Source: Ceratotherium simum simum
Lineage: Eukaryota > Chordata > Mammalia > Perissodactyla > Rhinocerotidae
Assembly: GCF_000283155.1 (NCBI RefSeq)
Contig: NW_004454178.1
Coordinates: 5,671,224-5,735,223, forward strand
DNA length: 64,000 bases
Direction: 5' to 3'
Positions 1-10,564 of the stretch are shown piece after piece. Positions within the stretch are counted from its first letter, which is position 1; each line of letters starts with the position of its first letter. The position numbers and the translations under genes were made by a program. Below the pieces are notes generated by a model that was not told the DNA's origin, did not search any database, and saw only the letters and a program-made list of their open reading frames with translations.

Positions 1-146
1 GCGCACACCGGCGCACCGCTTCTCCGGCCACGCTGAGGCTGCATCCCACATACGGCAACTAGAAGGCTGTGCAACTATGACATACAACTATCTATTGGGG
101 CTTTGGGGGGAAAATAAATAAATAAATCTTTAAAAAAAAAAAAAAA
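1..146 (+). repeat. ERE SINE, 3' part, cut by left window edge
   Basis: tRNA-derived equine repetitive element. It shows the conserved tail 'aactagaaggctgtgcaac', 'tacaactatctattggggct' and an A-rich end. The 5' head lies before the window. Located downstream of ABCA12 on the opposite strand. Confidence 0.93.
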
Positions 147-545
147 GAACTGAGACTTCTCAAAACATTTTCTCTACTGCAGAGAAATCCAAAGGGATGT
201 GGGTTCAAACAGTTTTTCATGTATGTTCCTTACTTATATGTAAAAATGTGCCATGAAACTCTTATACAGTATATCCTTACAGACAAAAAGACAAAGCAAA
301 TAATAAATGGGCAGAAATGCACAGAAGCAAAGCATTAGAATTCTGATTCCAAAGAAGATACCGAAATCCTCCCATACTAGTGGATTCACTGCAGTATCTG
401 TAACATGGAATAAAGCACCATCTTTCCTTTTTATCTTCTCCATGAACAAACTACCTCATGGGAAACCTCACTGCATTTCAGAGATTTAAACTGAATAAGG
501 ATGCTTGGTTTCTAGACCAATCACGCCAGCTTCTCTTTTGTTTCT
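147..545. other. Downstream flank, nothing recognised
   Basis: AT-rich single-copy-looking sequence between the ERE and an old L2 fragment. Short open frames on both strands show no recognisable domain. Confidence 0.6.
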
Positions 546-547
546 CA

Positions 548-655
548 CTCATTTATTTATTCACCCATTTAACCAACAAATACTTGTTGAGCGCCACAAA
601 TATGTATTGTGTGTGTAGGTACTGGGGGGCCCTCACAGAGCTTCACGTCTAGTGA
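548..655 (-). repeat. L2 fragment (LINE-2 3' end, antisense on +)
   Basis: Reads 'aaccaacaaatacttgttga' followed by 'gcgcc' and 'ctggggggccctcacagagc', the antisense of the L2 3' end (ACAAATATTTATTGAGC..., CTCATGGAGCT...). Confidence 0.65.
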
Positions 656-1490
656 GGAAGAGAAACACCAAATGACCACTCAAATAAAAGCGCAATTATG
701 GTAGTCCAGAGGCCAGCTGGGGCTTCCCTGCCTGCTGAGAGGCAGATACGATTGGTTGGACCCCCAGAGCCATGTCCCATGGGGGTCAGAAGCTCCACTC
801 GGCAAATATCTGTCTCATGGTCTCCTTTGCAGCAAAGCTGTCACTGTTCTGCAGTCTTTCAAAGAAGACATCGACACATCCCCTCCTCAGTTTCCATTAG
901 ACAGTCTTTCCCAAAAAGTATTGTTAAGTGTGGTTGACTTTAATGAAGATTTAGGGGTAATGAAAACAGTCTACAGCGTGGCTGCACAGAAAATGAATGT
1001 AAAATTATATTTGGATATTCATCATTTCAAAAGTCCATTCAACCCTCCACTGTATCACCGGACTTCCATCTCTCTTCAACATTCAGTCTTCTACCATCTC
1101 ACTGGTTCTTCCTTCCCCCACTACCTCCCTCTCCTTTCTCTTTGCTTCCATTTCTGCCATTGCTCAGAAGCAAGCAACCAACCAACCACCATAATACCAA
1201 GCACAATGAATAATAAACAAATCCTTTTATTCTCTCATGGAGGCTGACCCTCTTTTTTGTCATTTGGGCTCCTGAAGACATCCACGCTCTCAGAGTTACA
1301 CTTTCTACTGCAAAAGTCTTCTCTGTATATTACCCTCAACAAAGACATTTTCTATTCTAAGAGAAATTCTGTTGCCATCTGTTAAGGGATGTATTGTTAG
1401 TCTGGATATATTACAAACTAGGATGGATGCTCCGGCAGAAAAGTAGGAGGTACAATAAACTACAGTATTAGAACAGGGGGACTGGACTTA
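656..1490. other. Downstream flank, no gene recognised
   Basis: Contains a 163-codon open frame on + (756-1247) with no recognisable domain, a pyrimidine-rich stretch about 1060-1150, and an AATAAA on the minus strand at 1226-1231. I see no further structure. Confidence 0.5.
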
Positions 1491-1494
1491 AACC

Positions 1495-1760
1495 GAGAAA
1501 GTGGGAAAGGAAAGCTTCTCTGAGAAAGAATAGCATTTCTGAAGACTGTTAGCCAGACACAGAGTGGAGGAAGAGCATTTCAACCGGGAGGACGACATAT
1601 GTGAAGGTCTGGAGCGGGGAAGGAGTTTGGTGCACTGGGAACACTGAAAACAGGCCACAGCATGGCTAGACCCTAAAGATGCAGGGAAGAATGAAAGGCA
1701 TGAGGGTGGAGAGGTAAGCATGGGCCAGATCACATGGGACCTTTTAGGTCACATGACCCC
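1495..1760 (-). repeat. Probable L2 fragment (antisense on +)
   Basis: Purine-rich text such as 'gaagagcatttcaaccggga', 'gtgaaggtctgga', 'catgggccagatcacatggg' resembles antisense L2 (...GAAGAGCATTCCAGGCAGAG..., ...GGCCAGATCATG...). Diverged, so family assignment is tentative. Confidence 0.5.
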
Positions 1761-1830
1761 AATCTTTAGGTCCCTGGCTCTTCCCTAACAAATGAAATGA
1801 CTTCATGAATTGTTTTTTCTAAACTTCAAG

Positions 1831-1836
1831 TTTATT
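1831..1836 (-). terminator. Distal polyadenylation signal candidate
   Basis: AATAAA on the minus strand in CAATAAACTT, about 1.07 kb after the stop. It is the better match to a long 3' UTR. Confidence 0.45.
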
Positions 1837-1883
1837 GATTTTTGAAACAGAAACCGTCATGCCAAAGCTGGCAAACTTGTATA

Positions 1884-1919
<36 letters not shown>

Positions 1920-1920
1920 C
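1884..1920 (+). repeat. (AC)n microsatellite
   Basis: About 15 AC units, then an imperfect 'aaacaccctcacacac' tail. It lies in the putative 3' UTR of ABCA12, so it would be (GU)n in the transcript. Confidence 0.9.
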
Positions 1921-2596
1921 CCTCACACACAAATGTGACATGAAGCACCTTCCCTGAGGGCCATATAATTTGACATTATTATAAAGTCTATCCTGTAGTC
2001 ATATTCATGATTCTGGGTCAGCCGAGTAATCACCTGAAAATTATCTTCATATTGATTTTCCCTCCACAGGAATGTGTCCTGCAGAGAGACCTAGAATATG
2101 AGCTTAAAAAGATGTTGGCTGCCAGCAGCACACAAATTCTTTACTAGTTTTCAGGATTTGTATCTGCCCAGCTGACACACCCATTTCCCCCGAAGAGCAA
2201 GCCGCTTCTTGCTCTGCCCTGTGCCTTCCTATTGTCAAGGCATGGCAGGAATAGATCCAAGTCCTGTTTATCACCAGGGTAAACCGCCCTCCTATGGCAT
2301 TCTTGCAGAAAGGCACTTTGTGGAGCTCAGTATGTCCTCATGTATTTACAGGTACCGAAAATGACACACACATACATCACAGACATTGTGCCCACTGCTT
2401 CCTGCCACTGTTAATCTGGCCATTAACACTTTATACATCACAGTAGATTCATGTATTCATAGTGATGCTCATTCTACTATTTTCTGGAAATAAATTATTT
2501 TGTTTGCTCGCTCAATTCTACTTACCCCAAATGACATTATTTTTCTTTTCCACTCTTACTTTTCAACTACTAATAACCATGTCTTTAAGCTGTCTT

Positions 2597-2602
2597 TTTA
2601 TT
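2597..2602 (-). terminator. Proximal polyadenylation signal candidate
   Basis: AATAAA on the minus strand, 298 nt after the ABCA12 stop codon. A candidate proximal cleavage site would lie near 2570-2585. Confidence 0.4.
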
Positions 2603-2899
2603 GAAAGTAATAAATTAAGACGTTCATCTTCAGGTAGATTCACCTTTGCATAAGAATTACTAGTGTATACATTAGCTCGCTCACAGTCTTGGGTGTACAA
2701 GGAATTCATGTCAGTAGCAAAAACATGCACTGACCTTAGAAAGAAAACTTTCCATTTATAGTTACGTGGTAGCGTTTCACAATTGTAACTTTCCATACAG
2801 TATAATACTTTAAGATATTTTGAGGAAGTGGTATCTTCTGTGGCTCTTCCTCAAAATGAAGCCACTGGTCATTTGCTGAGATTGGGTTTCCTGGAGGTG

Positions 2900-3007
2900 C
2901 TAAGACTCTATCCGGTCATCCTGTGAGTCAATGCTTATGGCGGAGCCTTGGCTGCTGGTATCAACAGTTTCATAGGACTTTTGGTCTTTGGCAAAGTTGA
3001 TGAAAAC
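2900..3007 (-). CDS. ABCA12: ABCA12 exon 53 (window exon 34), stop codon
   Basis: Coding part of the terminal exon: 105 coding bases plus TAG at 2902-2900, window residues 1697-1731. VFINFAKDQKSYETVDTS continues to SIDSQDDRIES. Acceptor atcag|GTT at 3008-3010. The tail is Ser/Asp-rich and, unlike ABCA1, has no ESYV-type PDZ ligand. Confidence 0.97.
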   Translation of the reverse strand, partial: VFINFAKDQKSYETVDTSSQGSAISIDSQDDRIES

Positions 3008-4372
3008 CTGATTTTTTAAGGAAAATAAAGCCATTAGTACTCGGTAAACCAGAGGAAGAAATAAGGTTAATTCACACACACACACGCGCACACACACAAT
3101 GGGAAAGCAAATGAAGAAAATTAGATTTTATAGGGGCATACTAACACATATATACACACTCTCACTAGGTGTGTGCATATCTGAATATATGATATTTTAT
3201 CTGATGTAGTGAATATCTGATATTCACTAAATATCTGAATGTATAGATATTCAAATTTAACTGGGGTTTGAAAATAGTACCTATATCTACAACTATAATT
3301 ACATTTATAATCCTAATATAAATCTAAAGCTATGATTATCTATAGCCATATATCTGTATCTATATGATCTACATCAATATCTCTATCAAGCATAAACAAA
3401 GAACCCAACCCAAGCCCTTATCAAATGTTTGTATGATGATGTTGAGAGAAATTTCACTAGTTTCAAGAGTTAATGCACTAAAATAAAACTTGTATAGAAA
3501 GCCCACATTAACATTATGTTCAGTAAGCCAATTATTTAGCAGGCAAACCTTTATTACTTTGTTTAAAATCATTACCTGTTAGTTAAAGATTCATCCAGAA
3601 AATATCGAGAGTCTATTTTGTGCGAGACATGGTGCTGGTAGTTGGTTACAAGTCAAAGGCTAAATCTGTGTCAGCAAAGCCGTAATTGTCTTAAATCCCC
3701 ATAAAAAATTGTCCATAAGATGCAGCACCATATATTGACTCAGAGGCCCCTAAGTCCTCACCTTCAGACCCATTCCAGTGACAGAGACAATCCAATGTTC
3801 TATGTATCAGGTTGGCTGAGCTGTACAACATTAAAATGGAGCAAAAGATGCCCCATGAAGCCTCAAGTTATTGAACATAAATGTAAGACAGATGATGTGA
3901 ATGACACAAAAGAATTCTGCGTTTACCACTTTGATGGCCTGAGTCTAGCAGATCTAAAGGTTTGGCACCAAATTCTCTCTAGACTCCCTCATCCTACCCT
4001 AATCCAGGAAGCCAATCAATAGAAATGATACTTAAGAAACCTACGAAGGAGAAAGTAAGGAAAGTTTTAACAGCTATTTGTTTTACAGGTGAAAATAATT
4101 ATTGCTTTACATCTACCTATAGTCTGATGGATACAGATGTCTTGTAGAAGAGAAAAATCTTCTTTTCTCCATTAAAAAATAGTTAATGCTTTTCACACTT
4201 TTTTCTAACATCTCAAAAATGCAGTTAGAAATAAATTAAGCTAAGCTCTTCAAGTGCAAGATTAGATATTGCTTCAATTAAAAACAAATTGAATGTCATT
4301 AAAAAGAAATAATTAAAATGTGTAATAATTAATATGTGATATTGTGCACCTGGATCCTGGTATCCAGCTTAC
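3008..4372 (-). other. ABCA12 intron 33 of the window, mostly plain
   Basis: AT-rich intron. It holds an (AC)n/(GC) tract at about 3072-3099 and a run of TATC/TGATAT-type sequence at 3170-3370. A 100-codon + frame at 3720-4022 is unrecognised and has no supporting signals. Confidence 0.6.
3072..3099 (+). repeat. (AC)n microsatellite with CGCG interruption
   Basis: 'cacacacacacacgcgcaca' then 'cacacaa', about 70 bp inside the last ABCA12 intron from the acceptor. Confidence 0.85.
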
Positions 4373-4510
4373 CTCTTCCAGAGTAGTCTGACTCACTAAG
4401 AAATTTGTGATATTTAAAGCAGTCTTGTTGGTTTCGAGCAGATCAAAAATGTTTGCTACGCCTCCTGCCGTGACTGGTACATGATACTCGAGCATGCTGA
4501 GGTGCTGATC
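4373..4510 (-). CDS. ABCA12: ABCA12 exon 52 (window exon 33)
   Basis: 138 bp, exactly 46 codons (window residues 1651-1696), DQHLSMLEYHVPVTAGGV to SQTTLEE. This is the ABCA C-terminal regulatory element ending in the TTLEEVF motif. Acceptor ccacag|GAT, donor GAAGAG|gtaagc. Confidence 0.97.
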
Positions 4511-4954
4511 CTGTGGGAACCAAAGGAAAAAAATGTGTTTTGCAATGTCAGAAAATATTGACCTGACTGGGCATAACTTGACCAAAAGCTAAGGAAAATA
4601 CTGAAATTCATTCCATTGAAAATGATGCTGCAGTGTAAATAATGGGTATGTTCTGAAACCAATAGCTTGCAAAGATGAGATGAAAAGTTTTATGAATGTC
4701 AAAGAGAAGATAAATTAAAAAGCTAATGAAAATTCCAAACATTCCACATTCATGTGCACTTATAAAGTCATTATAGTCTTGCTTAGAAAAAAATATTGCG
4801 GAATGATATTGCAAATGTCAGATTATGCTTAGTTCACATAAACAGCTTTTTCAGACATCACTTTCAGAAATTTCATTTTTTTTTAATATTAGTATCGTTC
4901 TAAAAGACTAGGGATTAGCTGTTCAATTTATATTGGCTTAAGACATTAGATTTC

Positions 4955-5560
4955 GAAAGATTGTCTAGAAGCCTCATTCAAATAATGCCACATTCTTTCT
5001 CAACTCACTCTAAAATTCTTTTCAATTTATTTAGTCCATGGTATCACCATCTACTTACTAATCTATTCTTACTTCCTTGGAGTATCTTTAACGTCTTTCT
5101 TTTCTGCATATTTAATCAGTTACCATATCCTATTTATTTTTCCTTTAAAATAACTCTCAACTTTAACTTTTCCTTTTATTTGCACCATCAGTATTATTAA
5201 CCTGATGTTCATTACTTTACATCTGAGTTACTAAAACAGCTTCTTCAGAAGCCAAAAACTATATACACTCATTTATTCTTGCATAGAATAGCTAGGAAAA
5301 TCTTTCTTAAACACTAATTTGATCAGGATGTTTTCCTACTCCAGAATCTACCCCTGCAACCTCCGTGGATCAGATCTACACTGTGTATCTCAGCCTGATA
5401 TTCCAGACTTCCGTTATTGGAAACGCTTCTTCTCACGCCTTTGCTCACTGCCTAGCCCCTCTTACCAACTTATCTTTGCATCACAACTGTCACTGCAGGC
5501 AGGCTATCTTACTCATTTTTCTCCCGGAATGTTTTGCTCTTTCCTTTCTAGAGATCTACA
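4955..5560 (+). repeat. Diverged L2 fragment
   Basis: The 5320-5550 part resembles sense L2 (Cys/Ser/Leu-like pyrimidine-rich text with 'cctttgctcactgcctagcc' and 'cccggaatgttttgctcttt', compare L2 CCTGGAATGCCCT). The left part is weaker. Confidence 0.45.
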
Positions 5561-5959
5561 AACCACCACACACTTGTAAAGAATGGTCTGTTTAGGAAGA
5601 AATCAAACTTTCTCATCACCGCATTGGCCTTGTATAGCCTTGGTCCCGTGAGGAACAGACCAGGGTGAAATCTAGTCTAAATCTCATCCCTCAGTGAATA
5701 AACACAGATTCAACCCAGAAATTCACTGGAAGAAAAAGCACCACGACCCACGTGATTTGTGCAAGGAAAGTGTCCTTTAATTTTTAGATTTGATTTTAAT
5801 TTAGATGATAGAAAATGGACTTTGATAAGAATCATAAAAGCTATTATTTCCTGGAGAAGTTAGCCAAGGCTTGGGAGGTTGAGGCAAAGGTATTTCATAG
5901 AGATAAAAGAATTGTTTTTAAAAATGCACTCTTTTTTGCTCTCTAAAATCACTTCACAT

Positions 5960-6170
5960 TAATATGGTGCCTTATAGTTTATGAAGTATCTTTGTGGACA
6001 TTTTATCATTCAGTTCTCACATCGACCTTGTGAAGTAGATGTCATTATTACTATCCTACAAATGAGAAAAATGAGGCTCAGAGATTTTAAACGTCTTGCT
6101 GGAAATCACAGGCAGAGCTGGACCTCAGCCCGAGTCTTCCAATTTCTTTCCACCATTCTGCACCCGATCC
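5960..6170 (-). repeat. MIR SINE
   Basis: Antisense MIR: 'gacattttatcattcagttc', 'gtagatgtcattattactat', 'caaatgagaaaaatgaggct', 'ggcagagctggacctcagcc'. An ancient mammal-wide tRNA-derived SINE. Confidence 0.85.
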
Positions 6171-6329
6171 CTTTTTAAAAACCATCATTTGCTATAATCA
6201 TCTGTGCAAATTACTTCTACATCAAAGATGCTATAATGATAACTTTTTTTGTCAAGTGCATTTATTTTAAGTATGTTGTTTGTGAGATATATGCATATAT
6301 CTTTGTGTGTCCCATTCTCTTGATATGTA

Positions 6330-6815
6330 CAGTCATGCGCTGCATAACGATGTTTCGGTCAATGACGGACCACATATAGAACGGTGGTCCCATATGATTA
6401 GTACCGTGTAGGGGCCTGCCCCGTGGCTTAGCGGCTAAGTGCATGCGCTCCGCTACTGGTGGCCCGGGTTCGGATCCCAGGCGTCCACCAGTGCACCGCT
6501 TGTCTGGCCATGCTGAGGAGGCATCCCACATACAGCAACTAGAAGGATGTGCAACTATGACATACAACTATCTACTGGGGCTTTGGGGAGAAAAAGGGAA
6601 GAAAAAAAAAAAAAGGAGGAGGATTGGCAATAAATGTTAGCTCAAGGCCGGTCTTCCTCAGCAAAAAAAAGATTAGCACCGTGTAGCCTAGGTGTGCAGT
6701 AGGCTGTACTACTTGGGTTTGTGTAAAGTACATGCAATGATTTTCGCACAAAGATGAAATCGCCTAACGACACATTTCTCAGAACATATCCCCATTGTTA
6801 AGCAAGGCATGACTG
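6330..6815 (+). mobile_element. Tigger-type DNA transposon (non-autonomous), split by an ERE
   Basis: Ends are inverted copies of CAGTCATGC (left at 6330, right ending 6815), each flanked by TA (6328-6329, 6816-6817), the TcMar/Tigger target duplication. Internal text 'cataacgatgtttcggtcaa', 'aatcgcctaacgacacattt' matches the Tigger1/MER2 group. No transposase frame. The ERE at 6412-6670 interrupts it. Confidence 0.88.
6412..6670 (+). repeat. ERE SINE nested in the Tigger element
   Basis: Full ERE from 'gggcctgccccgtggcttag' through the A-rich tail and the distal 'gttagctcaaggccggtctt' module. Flanked by a 16-bp target duplication, gattagtaccgtgtag (6396-6411) and gattagcaccgtgtag (6671-6686), one mismatch. 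Confidence 0.96.
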
Positions 6816-7349
6816 TATACGTAAGATGAAATTAATTGAACAATATTTCAACTAGTGTGAGACTTAAGAACTTGATTTCCAAGAAATTCTACTCAGAACT
6901 TTACAGGTTTATCTTTCAAATGAGGGGAGCAGAGGAGATAATCTCTTCCAGCTGTGACATTCTGGAACTCTAATTTTTGTTTCTAAGAAGAAATGCCCTT
7001 GGTCACATAATATCTGTTATCCCTCAGTTCCCTGATGTATATAGCTAGTAAAATAGTTACATATACAACTCAAAAACTAATACAGTATGGTCATAAAGCC
7101 TTTGAGAGGAAGAAATAAATAAAGGTATATAAAAGGACTACGTTACTTTTAAATAGCTACGAAATATATAATTAATTTGAAGATTCTGTTTGTTCATAAG
7201 TGTGCTTCAGAGTATCCTATGCATCTTGGATAAATATAATAAGATTAATATTAAAACTACAGTCAACTTGAAAATGGCAAACATCCACTACAATATTAGA
7301 TTATGACTATCAAAACCAGTCAAGATCAAAAGACAGGACAATCTCTTAC

Positions 7350-7455
7350 TTTTAAGTATGTTTTTGGAAAGTGCAGTTGCATGAATCTTGTGAGGGCCTC
7401 CATGCTCACTTTGGAATTCTTCAAGTGAACCTTGACGGTAAATCCTCGCCCAAAC
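7350..7455 (-). CDS. ABCA12: ABCA12 exon 51 (window exon 32)
   Basis: 106 bp, window residues 1615-1650, FGRGFTVKVHLKNSKVSM to PKTYLK. This is the post-NBD2 region equivalent to the FGDGY block after NBD1. Acceptor tctag|G, donor TTAAAA|gtaaga. Confidence 0.97.
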
Positions 7456-8558
7456 CTAGAAAGAAAGAGTGCAAAATACAGTATGAGTTACCTTTTGCTG
7501 AAATAGCTCCCCTGGAAATCTAGATAATGAAATAAGACCCAAGCTGACCATTGCGGCCCCTTTTCTTATATGAAGACAATCATTTTGCCATAAAAGTTCA
7601 GGGCATGTTGCAAACTGGAAATAGTGCACTGTCATAATTTTTTTTTTTATTTCTACCACTATACAAAGTCAGACTCTGGACAAAAGCTGCGTTAGAAAGA
7701 AAACAAAATCTTGACTTTCTTTGACATCCATGAATTGGCAATTGATGTCCATTTCTGGGGTTAGATACTTTCTAATTTAAAGCAAACAAGGTCTTGGGAG
7801 GCAAGTCATTGGAGGTTTGGTGTCAACAGTAAAGATTAAAGTCATTGAGGTTTTAAAAATAAATTATAAATCAATACACTAGCTAATTGTTTGCACCCAA
7901 AATAGAGTTTGTAAACAAGTCAGGACAGACTCTCTGAGAACAACATATAAGACCTCTTTCATCCTTTTTTCTTATCTTGGTTAACGCTATCTTAAAAGAA
8001 AGCCAAATTGTTGTACAGATAATGGTATAAGGTAACATCACTAAGTTTGGAGATTAACGTGGATATGTATAAATGCATATGCATTCTGGCAAATATAAAA
8101 TATGAATTTAATTTTAATTTGATAATATGATATTTATGCACATTTCCCCAATGTATTCTTGATTAAAAGGTTTTGAATGTGGTAAAAATGTTAAATAGCT
8201 TACTGAAAGCCTGGGCAAATGGCAAATGAACATGCTAGATAAAAATCTATGTCTTCATGTACTTGTCAAGGTCTAAAATGTGTTATTGAGTAAACTCTTG
8301 AAACTGCTTCCTGAGAGTATTTTGGTTGTAGATGATGATGATTTTAGCTTTTAGGCCTTCTAGATTTTCGGGTTATTAACTAAAAATACATCTAATTCTC
8401 AGTAAGACAATTTAACTTTAAGGTGAGTCAATGATTAGGTTCTCTGTTCCAATTTTGTTACTCTTTGTAGGACAGGCTGCTGAGATAATGAAGGTGAGTA
8501 TAGTACCAGTAGATTGATTACCCTATATCATATGTTAAATAATGCATTTGTTCTTCAC
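7456..8558 (-). other. ABCA12 intron 31 of the window, nothing recognised
   Basis: 1.1 kb of AT-rich intron without a repeat or signal I can name. Confidence 0.6.
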
Positions 8559-8651
8559 CTGCTCTTTATATGCTGCAAAGATCCAATACACTGGAACCTT
8601 CCATTCACCATAATGGCCAACCTGGTACAGAGAGCTTCACATTCTTCCATG
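8559..8651 (-). CDS. ABCA12: ABCA12 exon 50 (window exon 31), NBD2
   Basis: 93 bp, window residues 1584-1615, [18 protein letters not shown] to LQHIKS. The acceptor is tttcag|C at 8652-8654, which completes Ser (AG|C) after TSH. An apparent upstream acceptor at 8681-8683 is in frame but would duplicate the H-loop region with a wrong sequence, so I rejected it. Donor GAGCAG|gtgaag. Confidence 0.97.
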
Positions 8652-8864
8652 CTGAAAGACAGCAGAATCACGTCAGAATTCTGGGCACAGAAAATTGGGG
8701 TTAAGTTCATGAACATAAGTGTTAACTGTTTCATTCTGGCACAGTATATTAGGAATACTGTTTTAGTTCCTTAAAATGTCTTTTCCCTGAAGAACACACA
8801 AAAAAATATTTTAAAATATAAATTAAATGTCTTCACATAGAGTTTATTACTGTTTCTTCTCAAA

Positions 8865-9060
8865 CTTGAGGCCATCTCTCTCACCTGGAATGCCCTCTCT
8901 ATTAAACACAGTATTTCTTTCAAGCTCTTTCAAGCTTTGACTCAAGACCTACGTCTCCTAAGGATTGTTTCCAAAATAACACCGAGATTTTTTTCACTGT
9001 GCCTCATGCCCCGTATTCAGCTGGCTTTTATGGTTTTGTATTTATGACTAGTCAGCCTGT
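8865..9060 (+). repeat. L2 fragment (sense)
   Basis: 'ctctctcacctggaatgccc' followed by 'gactcaagacctacgtctcc' parallels L2 CCTGGAATGCCC...CAAGACTCAGCTC. Confidence 0.65.
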
Positions 9061-9109
9061 ACTTGATTATATAATCTCTAATTTCATGGACTATGATAAC
9101 TCAAGAAGA

Positions 9110-9255
9110 TTTTAAGTATCACCCAGTCCACTTCATTCAAAGTTAACGGAAATGAAATGATTGGCTCCAGGACATACAGTGTGCCAGGACCAGGCTAGGA
9201 TATAAACAAGTCTCTTGATTATAAACAAATCTAGCACTTTTTCTACTCTATGATA
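9110..9255 (-). repeat. Probable MIR fragment
   Basis: 'aaatgaaatgattggctcca' and 'ggacatacagtgtgccagga' resemble the antisense MIR 3' half (...AAGTAACTTGCCCAAGGTCACACAG...). Weak. Confidence 0.4.
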
Positions 9256-9329
9256 ATTACAACGAAAGGATGAACTTAATACAAGGCCAACCTTACAAAG
9301 AAGGCACAGATAAAATGCTTTAGTAGCTT

Positions 9330-9680
9330 TTTCACTTAACTGATTGGAAGGGTCTACTTCATGGAGGAAGCCTGTGAGCTGGTTCTTAAAGGACTGGTGA
9401 GATTAGAACTTGGAGAGATTTTTGTGAAAAGACCATTTCCAGTAGACAGCATAGCCAAAGAAAGGGCATGGTGATAGGAACGGGCACTGAGTGTATGTGG
9501 AACCACGAGTCGATCAGATTGACTAGTAGGAGAGGGCATCGTAGAAAAAAAGACTAGAAATTTAGATGAGGCCAGATGATAAAAGGCCTTGCGTACTAAG
9601 CCGAGGGATGCTGAACTTTATGTGACAAGCCACAGGGAGTCATAGTTGAGTTAAGAGGGCCTTAAGTCATGAGAAATTTG
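9330..9680 (-). repeat. L2 fragment (antisense on +)
   Basis: 'aggccttgcgtactaagccg', 'acaagccacagggagtcata' parallel antisense L2 (GGGCCTTGTAGGCC..., GGGAAGCCA...). Confidence 0.6.
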
Positions 9681-9891
9681 TTTTTACAAAGAATGCTTAG
9701 GTCCTGTCCCACTGCAGGAGCCAGATTCTCACCATGAAATCCTCCTAACTTGCTGTTACAACTATAAACATAAAATATTTTCATCCAATTGTGGTCGTTC
9801 GTTAGCAATATATATTACACGAGACCACCTTTTCCCATCTATCATCCTAAAATCGTGTCATTTGACTTTATAGTTCTCACACTCCGTTTAC

Positions 9892-9995
9892 CTGTGAGAC
9901 GTGAGGATGACGGAACATTTATTCTGTACTTCTTCTGAAATGATCTTCCAGAGGTGTCGTTTTGACTTAGGATCCATCCCAGAGCTGGGCTCATC
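9892..9995 (-). CDS. ABCA12: ABCA12 exon 49 (window exon 30), NBD2 Walker B and H-loop
   Basis: 104 bp, window residues 1550-1584, DEPSSGMDPKSKRHLWKI to CSVILTSH. Walker B Asp and catalytic Glu are window residues 1550-1551; the switch His is 1583, the last full codon of the exon. Acceptor attaag|GAT, donor TCACAG|gtaaac. Confidence 0.98.
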
Positions 9996-10548
9996 CTTAA
10001 TAGAAAGTTACAAGAAAAATTTATCAAATTAATTAATTTTTGATGAGATCCTTTACATGAATCACCACGTCTCGCTTGCCTAGAACAGGAATCACTTTGC
10101 AAAGTCCTGTGACAAACTTGTTTTATGCTTAACAGGCTTCTTTCTGCTACTGTCAAAAAGCTCGAAATTAATCATTTAAAATTGTCAATCTGTTTAAAAT
10201 AGTGTCTCAGTGAAGTTGACACCCTGTTACTTTACACTCGTCTCTTATATTTCTTTGGGAAAAATTCTGCTTCAATGACTGACAAAGCTGTTTTTACATG
10301 TAATACTACATTGTCACATACATATCTGAAGCAACATGAACAAGATTGCTATCTTGCTCTTGATAGCAGAATTGTGGCTGTGAGTGATAATACGCTATGT
10401 GAAGTAGAAAGAACACAATTTGATTTTTCAGTTAATATGTTTGAGGTGTATTTTTAGTTTTACATTATTAATTGAAATGTAATACTCCTTGGGGAAATAA
10501 AAATAAGATTTGCCAAAATTGCCAAGTAGAAAGATATAAATTATATTT

Positions 10549-10564
10549 TAAAGTAAATTGGGCC
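10549..10564 (+). repeat. Left 16-bp target-site duplication of the LINE-1
   Basis: taaagtaaattgggcc; exact copy at 13152-13167. The last bases (gggcc) are the first bases of the adjacent ERE. Confidence 0.92.

Larger units (their letters stand above)
1831..2899 (-). other. ABCA12: ABCA12 3' UTR (end uncertain)
   Basis: Transcribed sequence after the stop, read toward lower coordinates. Canonical AATAAA signals on the minus strand occur at 2597-2602 (about 300 nt after the stop) and 1831-1836 (about 1.07 kb after it). From memory the human 3' UTR is about 1 kb or more, which favours the distal signal, but I cannot decide from sequence. It contains an (AC)n tract at 1884-1920. Confidence 0.5.

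Noticed and set aside
756..1247. 163-codon + frame downstream of ABCA12
   Set aside because: No recognisable domain or homology from memory, low-complexity pyrimidine-rich second half, and such a length is expected by chance in this much sequence.
3720..4022. 100-codon + frame in the last intron
   Set aside because: No domain, no splice or promoter support; chance length.
8652..8683. Apparent loss of the NBD2 switch histidine (reading ...LLSFSMEE instead of TSHSMEE) if exon 50 began at the acceptor at 8681-8683
   Set aside because: The His codon is at the end of exon 49 (TCT CAC AG|). The true exon 50 acceptor is at 8652-8654 and adds only C, giving TSHS-MEE. The motif is intact.
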